Virus record (IMG/VR): IMGVR_UViG_3300006192_000027
Location: 1 to 28,331 of that record
Strand: one strand, 5' to 3'
Source: a virus
DNA length: 28,331 nucleotides
Shown here: piece after piece, positions 9,074-17,608 of the stretch
How the letters are laid out: each line of letters begins with the position of its first letter
Position numbering within the stretch: position 1 is the stretch's first letter
Made by a program: the position numbers and the translations under genes
The notes under the pieces: generated by a model
What the model saw: the letters and a program-made list of their open reading frames with translations, nothing else
Database searches by the model: none
Told to the model about the DNA's origin: nothing

Positions 9074-9525
9074 ATCTTCACCTTTGCGTAGAGGTATCGG
9101 TCGAGGCTGTTGGGGCCGCATTTCCTGCAAAGTCCCTCACGCTCGAACCCCATCCATTCAAGCCAGTTGATGCTCAATTCGTGTTCGGTGAGAACCAGTG
9201 TTTGCAGCCTCACGGCTCCGAACTCGTCAAAAGCCCGGTTGAGCCCCCAGAGAACGCCTTTTACGAACGAGAGCTTGTATTCCTCAATGAGAGGGCTGGT
9301 CAGGACGTAAACGTCTCCGACCTTGCCGCCAGGATGGAAAAGAACACCGGCACACCCGGCGATTTCTCCATCCTCACGCACCAGCGAGTAGGCAATCGGG
9401 GAGGAAGCCATCAGGCGGCCCAGGGCTTCCATGTCCGTATCCTTGAGGTCGTGAGCGTCAAGGGTACGGAGGTCGATATCGAGAGCGTCTTTCGCCATGA
9501 ACGGGACAATTTGCGCTTTCATCAT
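9070..9525 (-). CDS. GNAT-like gp13-type internal virion protein (151 aa)
   Basis: The sequence has the beta-alpha pattern of GNAT-fold proteins: a predicted strand around YSLVREDGEIAGCAGVLF, a VGDVYVLTSPLIEEY segment, and the C-terminal SINWLEWMGFEREG motif typical of acetyltransferase-like proteins. T7-like phages carry a protein of this type (gp13, 138 aa) just before gp14, where it is needed for virion maturation and is not known to act as an acetyltransferase. Two starts are possible, ATG at 9525 or at 9522; the upstream stop lies between them (ATGATGA). Confidence 0.7.
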   Translation of the reverse strand: MMKAQIVPFMAKDALDIDLRTLDAHDLKDTDMEALGRLMASSPIAYSLVREDGEIAGCAGVLFHPGGKVGDVYVLTSPLIEEYKLSFVKGVLWGLNRAFDEFGAVRLQTLVLTEHELSINWLEWMGFEREGLCRKCGPNSLDRYLYAKVKI

Positions 9526-11282
9526 TCGTTAATCACCAGTTCGGGCACGACCATGAGCACGGTCATGGGGAGCGGTTGGTCCTGCACGATGGTCAAGATG
9601 CCGTCCCGATTCCAGCCCTTGGGGAAATTGACCACCTTGTCACCGGACCAGGCCCCGGCGGACTGGCCCATCGGCGTCGACGCCTTGCGGAAGTAGACGG
9701 GCTCCAAATGCTCCTCGTTCGGCCCGACCTTGCCGCCCAGGGTGTTGTGGAACCGCACGGCAACCTTCGTGATCCGCTTTTGCTTGGTCTGGGACGTGCC
9801 ACGTTGGCTACCTCCCTCAAGGCGCAACGGCTGGAGCGTGGAGGTATACGGAAGCCCGATATGGACCTTGTGCGCCGATCTGCTCAGAGAGAAGGTGCCG
9901 TCCTGAGCAATGAGTACGTCGGAGTGGACAGCGCCGTCGGCCAGGACTGCAACAGTCTCGCCCGCGAGATGATCGGCCCCGTTGAAATCCTTGGCGGGGG
10001 TCTCGCTGTCGTAGCTGATCCCGCAATCCACGAAAAAGGCGTCGGTGATGTCGCCGGAGAAGTTCTTCTCAAGCAGCTCAACGAAGCGCCTGGTTTCCCC
10101 GTTGATCGTCCGGTTGACGATGCACCATACTTCGGTCCGGTCCGGGCCGTGGATGGTGGCCACGTCCTCGAATATCCCTCGGGTCGTTTGCCGGTGCCAA
10201 GCAACAACCTCATGGTCCCGGGCATAGGTCAGGCTACAAAGTGTCCCGTCGTTGCGCACGACGTAGACAATGGGCTCCGGCTTGGTGGCAAAGGCCATCC
10301 GAGTCAGGCTGAACACCGTGCCGTTGTCCTCATCCCGACCGATATGCCGGGCCAGGAGGGTCAGGTCCGGGGCCTCAAAGGCGTCGGACTCGAAGGCGTA
10401 GGCCATTTCGTGGAGGCTCTGGCTGTAGTTGTCCACGAACAGCGCGGCATTCTTGGTCTTGATCGGGCGCACCCCGGAACTGCCTATGGTGGTCCAAGAA
10501 TCGGCCTTGACGTTCGTGGGAGTCAGGACTTCGGAGGCGTAAGCCCCCGCACTGATGGTCCACTCCGCACCCTCGGTCATGATCCTCAGCTTTTTGCCGG
10601 AGACCAGCCCATTGATTCCATCCATATGCTCGGAATCCAGCGTGTACTTCATGGCTTGATCATCGTTAGTTCCGATGGTCAGGTCGAAGAAATCGCCCGC
10701 CGACTGGGAAAGCCATACAGCCCCTGGCTCTGTGGGGATTCCACCCACCACAAGGCGCTGCTGGTAAAACCCGATTGTGCTGGGGTAATTACTGTCCCCC
10801 CACTCTTCCGGTTGCTCAGTCCACTCGATATCCGAAATTGCCCAGTCATTATGATCGGTGCGGACCAGTTTACGGGGCGGATGATTAGGGTGACACAGGA
10901 GCACCGTGTCGGCGCTCTGGGCATAACGGAGGTTCATGAGCTCGCCTTCGGCGTAATCATGGGCCAGCTCGTAGACCTCACCATCAAGCAACACCTGGCC
11001 TCGGCCATAGTAGAACCTAAAATAGTGGTGCCCCACTTCGATCATATAGGTCTGGTTGACGCTGAACTCGAAGGGGATGAGCCCGGCGACCCGGCTCGAA
11101 TCCTTGACCTCCGCGATCATGCGGAACCCTGACCGGCGATGCGCGCCGCCGTGAGGGAACGAAGTGAAGTTCTCGAGGATTTCGCACCCGTTGTAATACT
11201 TGGACAGGTCCACGCGACCGTCCAGGAGGTAACGCATTTCTCCGCCGGTGAAGTTGGTCAGGGCCGGGGTAGCAATGCTCAT
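9522..11282 (-). CDS. T7 gp12-like tail tubular protein B / nozzle protein (586 aa)
   Basis: The true start is the ATG at 11282, overlapping the upstream stop (ATGA); the frame extends upstream only as a shadow. The N-terminus FTGGEMRYLLDGRVDLSKYY followed by GCEILENFTSFPHGGAHRRSG is the hallmark of podovirus tail tube protein B. The rest is beta-rich, as expected for the nozzle propeller (for example TIGFYQQRLVVGGIPTEPGA near residue 190 and LWYTR-free beta repeats after it). It is shorter than T7 gp12 (794 aa) but in the range of other podovirus homologues. It sits between the gp11-like adaptor and the gp13-like gene, as in T7, and forms the distal tail tube to which fibres attach. Confidence 0.88.
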   Translation of the reverse strand: MSIATPALTNFTGGEMRYLLDGRVDLSKYYNGCEILENFTSFPHGGAHRRSGFRMIAEVKDSSRVAGLIPFEFSVNQTYMIEVGHHYFRFYYGRGQVLLDGEVYELAHDYAEGELMNLRYAQSADTVLLCHPNHPPRKLVRTDHNDWAISDIEWTEQPEEWGDSNYPSTIGFYQQRLVVGGIPTEPGAVWLSQSAGDFFDLTIGTNDDQAMKYTLDSEHMDGINGLVSGKKLRIMTEGAEWTISAGAYASEVLTPTNVKADSWTTIGSSGVRPIKTKNAALFVDNYSQSLHEMAYAFESDAFEAPDLTLLARHIGRDEDNGTVFSLTRMAFATKPEPIVYVVRNDGTLCSLTYARDHEVVAWHRQTTRGIFEDVATIHGPDRTEVWCIVNRTINGETRRFVELLEKNFSGDITDAFFVDCGISYDSETPAKDFNGADHLAGETVAVLADGAVHSDVLIAQDGTFSLSRSAHKVHIGLPYTSTLQPLRLEGGSQRGTSQTKQKRITKVAVRFHNTLGGKVGPNEEHLEPVYFRKASTPMGQSAGAWSGDKVVNFPKGWNRDGILTIVQDQPLPMTVLMVVPELVINE

Positions 11283-11866
11283 CGTCCCCTCCCGTGCTTC
11301 GCGGCGAGCCAGGACGTGGGCGTCACGGACTCGGGCACACCCTCGCGTGCATCCACGCCGCGCGCTTCGGAAAGTTTTTGCGTGTAGACGTCCCAGTATG
11401 CTTGCGCCAGTGACGTCGAGCCGGAGAGCGGATAGGCCAGCGCTGCCGACATCCGGGCAGAGAGGGCTTCGTCGAGAAGAGCGTCGTACTTCTTCGGGTC
11501 CGTCTCGCGTCGCACGTAAGAAATGAAGATCGGGGCATCCTCGTTGCAAAGGATGATGCCGCCTTGGATTTCCCAGTCATTGATGTCCTGGCCGCCACCG
11601 TCAACGACTTTGACGATCCTGAGAAAATCAGTGGGCAGGTTGTACTTGAACTCCCACTTCCACAATGGGGCCGCTGCGCCAGCGGCAAGCTCGGCCTGGG
11701 TCATAGCGCAATTCCAGGGGTGCGCTCGGAGCACGGCGTCGCGCACAGCGGGCCAACGCTGATTGCAGAGCCCGGCGGCCTTGCTTTCGTCGCCCAAGGA
11801 CATGATGACGTCCTCGCCAAGATCAAGCAGGGCGTTGTTGCAGATTTCGATTACACTTGTGGCCAT
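11279..11866 (-). CDS. T7 gp11-like tail tubular protein A / head-tail adaptor (195 aa)
   Basis: The start at 11866 is set by GGAGG six bases upstream; a second ATG at 11878 overlaps that ribosome binding site. The helical N-terminus (ATSVIEICNNALLDLGEDVI) and RDAVLRAHPWNCAMTQAELA, then WKWEFKYNLPTDFLRIV, are typical of gp11-type adaptors that dock on the portal. Length matches T7 gp11 (196 aa) almost exactly. It is the first gene of the tail block and overlaps the nozzle gene by four bases. Confidence 0.9.
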   Translation of the reverse strand: MATSVIEICNNALLDLGEDVIMSLGDESKAAGLCNQRWPAVRDAVLRAHPWNCAMTQAELAAGAAAPLWKWEFKYNLPTDFLRIVKVVDGGGQDINDWEIQGGIILCNEDAPIFISYVRRETDPKKYDALLDEALSARMSAALAYPLSGSTSLAQAYWDVYTQKLSEARGVDAREGVPESVTPTSWLAAKHGRGR

Positions 11867-11880
11867 GATTTCCTCCATGC

Positions 11881-11909
11881 GGAGGGGGGCAAGGAAGAGG
11901 CCCCCCTCC
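11881..11909 (-). other. Strong intercistronic hairpin between head and tail genes
   Basis: A perfect 10-bp stem (GGAGGGGGGC pairing with GCCCCCCTCC) with a 9-base loop lies between the small head protein gene and the gp11-like gene. No run of U follows on the minus strand, so it is not a standard rho-independent terminator. It may be an attenuator, mRNA stabiliser or processing site that raises head-protein mRNA relative to tail mRNA (inference). Confidence 0.6.
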
Positions 11910-11919
11910 TTGGCGTTAA

Positions 11920-12165
11920 CTAGGAGCCGTTAACTACGGTGACGGTTCCGACGGTGTTCGTGGCGACCATGATGTCCACGGCCGCAGCGTTGTCGGCCCC
12001 GGAACAAGCGATGATCACGTCGCCGGTGTCGAGGTTATAGTCCGCGACGGCAACGTCGAAGTAGCCGCCAGCGGCGATGGTCGCGAGGTCGTCGGAGGTC
12101 CGGTAAAGGAACAACTGCTGACCGGGGACGCCGCCCATGAGGCGCATGTCTTCGGATTTGTACAT
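11920..12165 (-). CDS. Small head decoration / head-fibre-type protein (81 aa)
   Basis: The sequence contains [20 protein letters not shown], then [13 protein letters not shown] and a final [16 protein letters not shown]. This pattern (a time or threshold clause with a GYF motif, then GDLI/GDVI and a terminal beta strand) recurs in small phage head-associated proteins and at the N-terminus of some head fibres. Position two genes after the major capsid protein supports a capsid decoration or cement role. A strong AAGGAGG site lies upstream, overlapping the end of the 59-aa gene. Function is inferred. Confidence 0.65.
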   Translation of the reverse strand: MYKSEDMRLMGGVPGQQLFLYRTSDDLATIAAGGYFDVAVADYNLDTGDVIIACSGADNAAAVDIMVATNTVGTVTVVNGS

Positions 12166-12168
12166 GGG

Positions 12169-12348
12169 TTAATCCTCCTTCTCGGGACCGTGGCCCGCGA
12201 GCTTATAGAGTTCCCCGAGCATGGGGATGTTCTTGCCTTCCTCCTCCTGCCGCTCCATGTCGGCAATGAAGAGATCCAGGACGGCCTTGATGGTGTCGCC
12301 CTGTTCGTTGACCTTCTTGGTCAGGGATTCAACGGTCTCTTTGCTCAT
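12169..12348 (-). CDS. Small acidic protein between capsid and head-decoration genes (59 aa)
   Basis: Reading frame of 60 codons starting MSKETVESLTKKVNEQGDTI and ending KLAGHGPEKED. A GGGAGGGG site sits 4 bases before the ATG, and its own 3' end supplies the AAGGAGG site of the next gene, only 3 bases separating this stop from the next ATG. The protein is one or two amphipathic helices with acidic ends. I do not recognise a family. The position among head genes suggests a small virion or assembly accessory factor. Confidence 0.65.
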   Translation of the reverse strand: MSKETVESLTKKVNEQGDTIKAVLDLFIADMERQEEEGKNIPMLGELYKLAGHGPEKED

Positions 12349-12361
12349 TGTCCCCTCCCGG

Positions 12362-13210
12362 TTAGGCGGCGATTTCGGCGTCGTCGTCGCATTCGATGGT
12401 CACGATACCGTCGGAGTCGATGAGAGTGGCCCCGGCGGAGATCATGTGGTCCACCAGATGGGCGGCCTTCTCAGGTACCCAGTCCACGAACGCTTTGACT
12501 TCGCTGCCCTCGGCCAGGCCCAGGGCGGTCTTGTGGTAGATGTGGCAAAGGCGGTTGCCGGAATCGAGGGTCAAACCAGTGTGGAACATCCACGTGATGC
12601 CCAGCCAGGTCTTGGACTCGGTGCCCTTGAGCCAGGGGTAGAAGTCGCCAGCATAGTCGGAGTTCTTGAACTCTTCGATGTTGAGCAGTTCGTTCCACTG
12701 GTGCGGGCCGACCAGACCGAAGACGTTGCCATCGAAGGCCACATCGTTGCCGGTGAGGACTTCGAAAGCGGAGAGAATCTTCGTCTTGGTCAGACCCTTG
12801 GTGCCGTGCGGGATGACGTTGACGGCGTTGCCGTCCATCTTGCCGATGACGATTTCATCGACCTTGCGCCCGAGGGCCCAGGCCCCGGCATCAACCGCCG
12901 TGGTGCGCTCGTTGTTCTCGCCGTTGGGACCGGCCTTGAGTACGTCGAGGTTGTCGTAATACTCGGCGGCGTACCAGTCGGAGAGAATGGCCTTTTCGTT
13001 GCCTTTGGCCAGGTCCATCAGCGGCACGTTGCCATGACGAGTTTTCTTGCCCGCCTTACCCTTGCCGGAAGTCTTGAAGACGTACTCGCTCCCGGTCACG
13101 CCCGTCGCCAGGCGGATGGTATTGCGAATCTTCGAGCCCTTCTGCTGATACGCGACATGCACGTCGGTCGCATAATCGGTCTCGAAATGGTTGGTGATCT
13201 GGGTGCTCAT
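12362..13210 (-). CDS. Major capsid protein (282 aa)
   Basis: Follows the scaffold gene and precedes small head genes, as expected. The sequence has the features of a compact HK97-fold capsid protein: an N-terminal arm (ITNHFETDYATDVHVAYQQK), an extended E-loop region (GSEYVFKTSGKGKAGKKTRH), a spine-helix area (DVLKAGPNGENNERTTAVDA then GAWALGRKVDEIVIGKMDG), and A-domain segments such as VFGLVGPHQWNELLNIEEF and KTWLGITWMFHTGLTLD. At 282 aa it resembles the short capsid proteins of podoviruses related to BPP-1. It has an AGGAGG site and a 95-base untranslated interval upstream. Confidence 0.88.
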   Translation of the reverse strand: MSTQITNHFETDYATDVHVAYQQKGSKIRNTIRLATGVTGSEYVFKTSGKGKAGKKTRHGNVPLMDLAKGNEKAILSDWYAAEYYDNLDVLKAGPNGENNERTTAVDAGAWALGRKVDEIVIGKMDGNAVNVIPHGTKGLTKTKILSAFEVLTGNDVAFDGNVFGLVGPHQWNELLNIEEFKNSDYAGDFYPWLKGTESKTWLGITWMFHTGLTLDSGNRLCHIYHKTALGLAEGSEVKAFVDWVPEKAAHLVDHMISAGATLIDSDGIVTIECDDDAEIAA

Positions 13211-13305
13211 TGCCTTGTTTCCTCCTGATTATTGGTTTTGCTCGGGTGTCCCGTGCTTCGGAGGGTGTCCCTACGGGGCCTCTTTGGGTTGGGGCCGATT
13301 GGGTC
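13211..13305 (-). other. Scaffold-capsid intergenic leader with short direct repeats
   Basis: These 95 bases precede the capsid gene. On the minus strand GGGACACCC occurs twice 19 bases apart (13246-13254 and 13265-13273, approximate) and GGCCCC twice within 25 bases. I see no clear promoter or terminator. It may be the leader of a separately regulated capsid mRNA. Confidence 0.3.
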
Positions 13306-14220
13306 CTACTTCAACGGCTGCCGCCCCCCGGGCTTGTCGCCGGGGAACCAGGTCTTGAGGATGCCGTCCACCTTGGCCCGGGCATCCCTGTCGCCGTCCT
13401 GATATTCCTTCGAGCTCTTGATCCGCACGATCTCGGCCCGCGCCTCGGCCTGGGAAGCGAAGGAGCCCTCCGCACCAGCGGGCGGGGGTGTCCTGATTCC
13501 GGCCTCCCTGGGCATGTGCGGACCGGCCAGGGCGGCCACGGCCAGGAAGTCCGGGTCGTCTGCCATCCCCTTCTTCTCGAGGCGGGTGAGAAGGTCGGCG
13601 TCCACGGTGTCCAGGTGATCCGCGAACAGCTTGGCGTTGCCAAAGAACTCGTTGGGGTCCTTGCCGCCCTTCTCGATCTCCGCCTTGATGGCCTTGGCGG
13701 TCTCGGTGCGCTTCTCGTTTTTCTGGGTCTCTGTGAGCTCAGCGGTTGCCTGAGCGTCCCCGACAAAAGCGGGCATCATGTCCTGATAGAGCCCGGCCAT
13801 CTGTTCGCTGGTAAGGCCGTACTTGAGCCCGGCGGCCTTGTAGGCGTCATTGAACTCGCCCTTAATCTCAAAGCCTTCGGGGACCTCCACTTCGGGTAGT
13901 TCGTAGCCTTCGGCCTTCTCCGGAACGCCCATGGCCTTCCGGTATTCGACATCGAACGTGGCGCGCTCTTCGTCGGTCGCGTCCTCACCGGGTACCTTGA
14001 GGCCGTCCACCTGGACGATCTCCTTTTTCCCGACAGCCTCCGACATGTTGTCGATGCCGCCCCAGAAGGCTGCGGGGTCATCGCCGTACTTGGTCGCCCA
14101 GCTCTTCCCGCGGTGTTCTTCGGGGATGAAGTCGAGCCCGCCGCCCTCGGGGGGCGTTTCCGGCTGGGCCGGGGCCTGTTGTCCGTTGTCGAGGGTGGGG
14201 GTGGTACTTTCATCGCTCAT
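13306..14220 (-). CDS. Capsid scaffolding protein (304 aa)
   Basis: A highly charged, mostly helical, low-complexity-rich protein immediately upstream of the major capsid gene. The Pro/Gln-rich N-terminus (TLDNGQQAPAQPETPPEGGG) leads into LDFIPEEHRGKSWATKYGDD, a motif common in phage scaffold proteins, and KAEGYELPEVEVPEGF is another frequent scaffold element. The C-terminus ends in a basic helix (SSKEYQDGDRDARAKVDGIL, then LKTWFPGDKPGGRQPLK), as in scaffolds that contact the capsid protein. CAGGAGGG precedes the ATG. Confidence 0.85.
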   Translation of the reverse strand: MSDESTTPTLDNGQQAPAQPETPPEGGGLDFIPEEHRGKSWATKYGDDPAAFWGGIDNMSEAVGKKEIVQVDGLKVPGEDATDEERATFDVEYRKAMGVPEKAEGYELPEVEVPEGFEIKGEFNDAYKAAGLKYGLTSEQMAGLYQDMMPAFVGDAQATAELTETQKNEKRTETAKAIKAEIEKGGKDPNEFFGNAKLFADHLDTVDADLLTRLEKKGMADDPDFLAVAALAGPHMPREAGIRTPPPAGAEGSFASQAEARAEIVRIKSSKEYQDGDRDARAKVDGILKTWFPGDKPGGRQPLK

Positions 14221-14223
14221 CGC

Positions 14224-14451
14224 TTATCCCTCCTGGATAAAGTGGTTGTGGTCCTGCATCTGGTGGATGTGCAGGACCAGGGAGCGGCGGCCTTCGTTGA
14301 ACTCGGTCCGTCCGCGATCGGTTGAAAACGTGCAGCGCAGGAAGCACCCGCGCTTTTCCAAGTCCGCAAGGACGGTCTTGCCGTCCTCGGTCTCGAACAC
14401 GCGCTTGTAGGCGCGGTGGAGTTCTATAGGGTCGTCGGGCTGTATCTTCAT
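14224..14451 (-). CDS. Bbp19-like small phage protein (75 aa)
   Basis: Motifs AYKRVFETEDGKTVLADLEK, then CTFSTDRGRTEFNEGRRS and SLVLHIHQMQ match the short Bbp19-type phage domain, named after Bordetella phage BPP-1, that sits between portal and scaffold genes in many podoviruses. Its ATG overlaps the portal stop (ATGA) and GGAGGAGGG lies upstream. The biochemical role is unknown. Confidence 0.75.
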   Translation of the reverse strand: MKIQPDDPIELHRAYKRVFETEDGKTVLADLEKRGCFLRCTFSTDRGRTEFNEGRRSLVLHIHQMQDHNHFIQEG

Positions 14452-16100
14452 TGCTGCCCTCCTCCGGTAGGTTTGCCCAGCAAGGCGGTCATGGCGTTAT
14501 CTCCGCCCATGTCGGCCTGACTAGCTGTTTTGGCGATGTTGGCCATCTCCCCGGCCCGATCCAGCTCGCGCTGGGCCTGGGCGTCCTTGACCCTCTGTTG
14601 GCGGTTCGCATCCCTGTCTTTCTCGGGTCGGAGGTAGTCGGCAGGGGTGCCGAAAAGCTCGGTAACGTGACGTGCGATCCGGTCGGTATCGAAGTTGTCC
14701 ATGATGCCAAATGGGTCGCCCTCACCCACCAGCGGAGCCAGGTACTCCATGCTCTGGCCCAGGGTCTGGGCTTCGTATTGCTTTTGCGCGCGAGCAATCG
14801 GGGACGTGTACCGGACGGCAAAGTCGCTGATGTCCATGCCATCGGGCAGCTTGGGCAGGGCCCCGGCCCGGTCCATGAGGGCGAAAACACGCCGGATAAG
14901 CGGGGTGAGGAACTCGGTCTGGAACCGCCCGAGCACTGGGCCCAGGACCCGCATTTTCTCGGATTGCCGGATGAGGGCTTCCGTTGCCGTCATCTGCGGG
15001 CCTTCCGGCGTGATCTGGTCGTTCATGAAGATGCGGCGGATGGACTCGCGCCGTTGCTCCATCATGGCCTCCGTTGCCCCAAGGTCCACGTTGACGGGCA
15101 GGGCCTCAATGCGGTCCGAGGACCCGGCGCGGTAATAGGACAACCCGCCGGGACCGGAGCGGACAGGGCCGAGGAAACCGTCGTCGGGCACCATGAGCGG
15201 CGGGTCGCTCATCTTCTCGGCGGCCATGAGCGCCGTGCGCGCCATAGCGTTCAGGACACGCACGTCGGACAGCGCCGTCAGCCCGGGGCCGCGCCCGTAG
15301 ATTTCGCCGGACGCCTTGGCCCAACGCGGGACCATGTAGGGCAGTTCCATAAAGCCGCCCTCTTCCAGAATGTGCTTGGTCTGCGTTTCGAGGTAGATGC
15401 TCTCGAGGGGAAAATCCTTGTCGCTCTTGCCGTTGGGGTCGCGTTTCTTCCTCGGGTAAACCGCATGGAGAATGCCGACCTTCTCTTCGGGTTTCTCTTC
15501 CGCCTTGTCGCGAAGATCCTGGGAGCACTTGGTCCCCCATTCCTGGATTGCCTGGCGTCTGGTGAGCTCGTATTTCCTGAAAACGGTGTCCGCCCTGCCC
15601 TGGGCTGATTCGGAAATGAATATCTCGCCAAGGGGGCGGGTTGAGAAGCGGACGATGGTGTCCGGGTCGCTCTCCACGTACATGTTTCCGGTCCCGAACA
15701 GGGGGCAGTCAAGATAGAGCTCGTGGACGCTCGTTTGGAAGCCGGTGTCCTCGGAGTTGAACCGCCCGAGCATGGCCTCCCTGGCCTCCGTGGTGTAGGC
15801 GCGGACGTCCTTGGAGTCGGCCTTCTCCTTCCGCATGCACGCGATGTCGAACCACGGCATGGCCGGGTTTGTCAGGATGCCGCCGACAGCACTAGCCAGG
15901 AGCTCTAGCGCGTGCATGGGCGTGGAGTCGTAGATATGCTCATCGCGCGGCTTCGCCTTAAGTCCGGCACCGGAAAAGCTGTCCTTGCGTGGCATAATGT
16001 AGTCCGCCAGTTCCTGCCAGGTCGGAACCCAGTCGGTACGGTTGGCGTCCAGTTCTTTGAACCGGGTAAGGAGTTTTTCGGCCCGTTCGGTCTTGTCCAT
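14448..16100 (-). CDS. Podovirus-type portal / head-tail connector protein (550 aa)
   Basis: Typical of the head-tail connector family of podoviruses (T7 gp8/BPP-1 type) in length and motifs: FKELDANRTDWVPTWQELAD then YIMPRKDSF near the N-terminus, DSTPMHALELLASAVGGILT then NPAMPWF at about 60-85, FGTGNMYVE at about 135, YGRGPGLTALSDVRVLNAMA at about 268, and MTATEALIRQSEKMRVLGPV then GRFQTEFL in the C-terminal half. Twelve copies would form the DNA channel at the capsid vertex. The Gln/Arg-rich C-terminus is predicted helical. It sits between a Gly-rich small protein and the Bbp19-like protein. Confidence 0.92.
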   Translation of the reverse strand: MDKTERAEKLLTRFKELDANRTDWVPTWQELADYIMPRKDSFSGAGLKAKPRDEHIYDSTPMHALELLASAVGGILTNPAMPWFDIACMRKEKADSKDVRAYTTEAREAMLGRFNSEDTGFQTSVHELYLDCPLFGTGNMYVESDPDTIVRFSTRPLGEIFISESAQGRADTVFRKYELTRRQAIQEWGTKCSQDLRDKAEEKPEEKVGILHAVYPRKKRDPNGKSDKDFPLESIYLETQTKHILEEGGFMELPYMVPRWAKASGEIYGRGPGLTALSDVRVLNAMARTALMAAEKMSDPPLMVPDDGFLGPVRSGPGGLSYYRAGSSDRIEALPVNVDLGATEAMMEQRRESIRRIFMNDQITPEGPQMTATEALIRQSEKMRVLGPVLGRFQTEFLTPLIRRVFALMDRAGALPKLPDGMDISDFAVRYTSPIARAQKQYEAQTLGQSMEYLAPLVGEGDPFGIMDNFDTDRIARHVTELFGTPADYLRPEKDRDANRQQRVKDAQAQRELDRAGEMANIAKTASQADMGGDNAMTALLGKPTGGGQQ

Positions 16101-16103
16101 GGG

Positions 16104-16328
16104 CTATTCCCCCAGTTTGTTCTTGAGCCCGGACCGGAGTAAGGACTGGCTCGTCTCGGCATCACCGGTGAGCCCCTGGCCGCCAGTCGTCAGTAACGAG
16201 GACCGCCCCGCCGCGTTCGCCGCGATACGCTGCTTTTTCTTTGCCTCGGCCTCCGCCGCCGATGTGTCCTTCGGGGTGTCAACCGACGGGGCCCCACCAC
16301 CAAAAATAGAACTGACTACTCCGCCCAT
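16104..16328 (-). CDS. Small Gly/Ala-rich phage protein upstream of portal (74 aa)
   Basis: The N-terminus MGGVVSSIFGGGAPSVDTPK is followed by an Ala/Lys helix and a Gly-rich GRSSLLTTGGQGLTGDAETS segment. Proteins of this shape are found just before the portal gene in BPP-1-like podoviruses and have no assigned biochemical role. GCAAGGAGA provides the ribosome binding site; it starts right after the large terminase stop. Confidence 0.65.
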   Translation of the reverse strand: MGGVVSSIFGGGAPSVDTPKDTSAAEAEAKKKQRIAANAAGRSSLLTTGGQGLTGDAETSQSLLRSGLKNKLGE

Positions 16329-16330
16329 GT

Positions 16331-17605
16331 TTATCTCCTTGCAAACGGGTTGAAATCGTTGACGGCCTGAGAGGGCCGAGGCCTTGCGTCACGGGGACGG
16401 AAACCTACCGCGAAATAGCGAAAGGCGTCCGTGGCGTGACTGGTCCAGTCGTGCAGTGGTTTCGGGCTGAAAAGCCCGGTCATGTCGTTGAAACTCCGCC
16501 GGTAATGGCGCAACGCCTCGATCCCGGGGCCGCACTTCCGCCGGTCGAACCAGCAAGCGGGAAGCATGGTGCGCACGGCGTTGATGCCGTCTTGGATCGG
16601 GATGTTGGCGGCGATGTCGAACCGGATGCCGAGGGAACGGGCCACTTCCAGACGAGACTTGCCGGTGCCGAGTTCGCGCACGCGGATGTCATGCGGCGCG
16701 ATGTGGGTGCCGTAGGTGTAGCCCCTGTCCTTGAGCACCTGGGCATAGTGGTCGAGCCCTTCGCCGTCGGCCTCGTAGAAGTCGATGACCGCGAACGCGC
16801 CCCCGGGCCGGGCCTGGATAAACCAGATTGACGTCGAATCGGACATGCCCAAATCCCAGGCCGTATGCACCGGCAAACTCGGATCGTAGGGAACATCGGT
16901 GATCCGGTTGTCCCGGTCCGCGTCTTCCATGAGCCCGGCGAAGTACGCGCCTCGGATGGCCGCCGAGAAGGAACACTCGAACTCCTGTTCGTACTCCTCC
17001 GGCGACATCTCGCGCCGGGCGATGTCGAGAGCCTTGGGGGTGAGGATGCCGGTCTCGGACGCCTTGTACATATAGCGGCCCCAGAGTTCGGGGTCGCCTC
17101 CGGCCTTCTCCCAGACCTCATACAGTGCGTTTTTGCCCATGGGCGTCCCGATGAACAGAGCTTCGCCATCGTTGGCCAGGAGCATGGGGAGGACGATTTC
17201 GGACCACACCCGGTAAGGCATTTGCGCGACCTCATCAAAAACGACGTCGCACAGGTTCAGGCCGCGCAGCTTGTCCGGGTCCTCCGCGCCGTAGAGCGAA
17301 TACCGGGCACCGTTGGAAAAGTTGATGCAAAGCTCGGACTCGGACGGGACGCCGCCCAGGGGACGGGAGATGTACTTGGCATAGTCCCACGCCACGGCCT
17401 TGGCCTGGCGGTACAGCGGGGCGAGATAGGCCGCGCGATGATTGGTCCTCTTGGTCTTGGTGCACTTGCTCACCTGGCGGGACACGGAAAGCACCGTCTT
17501 CCCGAACCGGCGGTGACACACAAGCGTGTTGAAAGGCCGACGCTCAAGGGCGACGTGCGCTTCCATCTGCTGGGGGCGGAGCCTGAAACGAATGCGATTC
17601 CTCAT
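16331..17605 (-). CDS. terL: Terminase large subunit, ATPase and nuclease (424 aa)
   Basis: The DNA-packaging motor. A Walker A-like CHRRFGKT at residues 30-37 and Walker B VVFDE at 121-125 mark the ATPase. The coupling segment LFIGTPMGKNALYEVW is at about 150-165. The RNase H-like nuclease is marked by HTAWDLGMSDS (Asp 251), PHDI (about 304-307) and HATDAF (Asp 393), giving the expected acidic residues. Length is normal for compact terminases of this group. It follows the small terminase with a 3-base gap and precedes the portal module. Packaging strategy (cos or headful) cannot be told from sequence. Confidence 0.95.
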   Translation of the reverse strand: MRNRIRFRLRPQQMEAHVALERRPFNTLVCHRRFGKTVLSVSRQVSKCTKTKRTNHRAAYLAPLYRQAKAVAWDYAKYISRPLGGVPSESELCINFSNGARYSLYGAEDPDKLRGLNLCDVVFDEVAQMPYRVWSEIVLPMLLANDGEALFIGTPMGKNALYEVWEKAGGDPELWGRYMYKASETGILTPKALDIARREMSPEEYEQEFECSFSAAIRGAYFAGLMEDADRDNRITDVPYDPSLPVHTAWDLGMSDSTSIWFIQARPGGAFAVIDFYEADGEGLDHYAQVLKDRGYTYGTHIAPHDIRVRELGTGKSRLEVARSLGIRFDIAANIPIQDGINAVRTMLPACWFDRRKCGPGIEALRHYRRSFNDMTGLFSPKPLHDWTSHATDAFRYFAVGFRPRDARPRPSQAVNDFNPFARR

Positions 17606-17608
17606 GGC

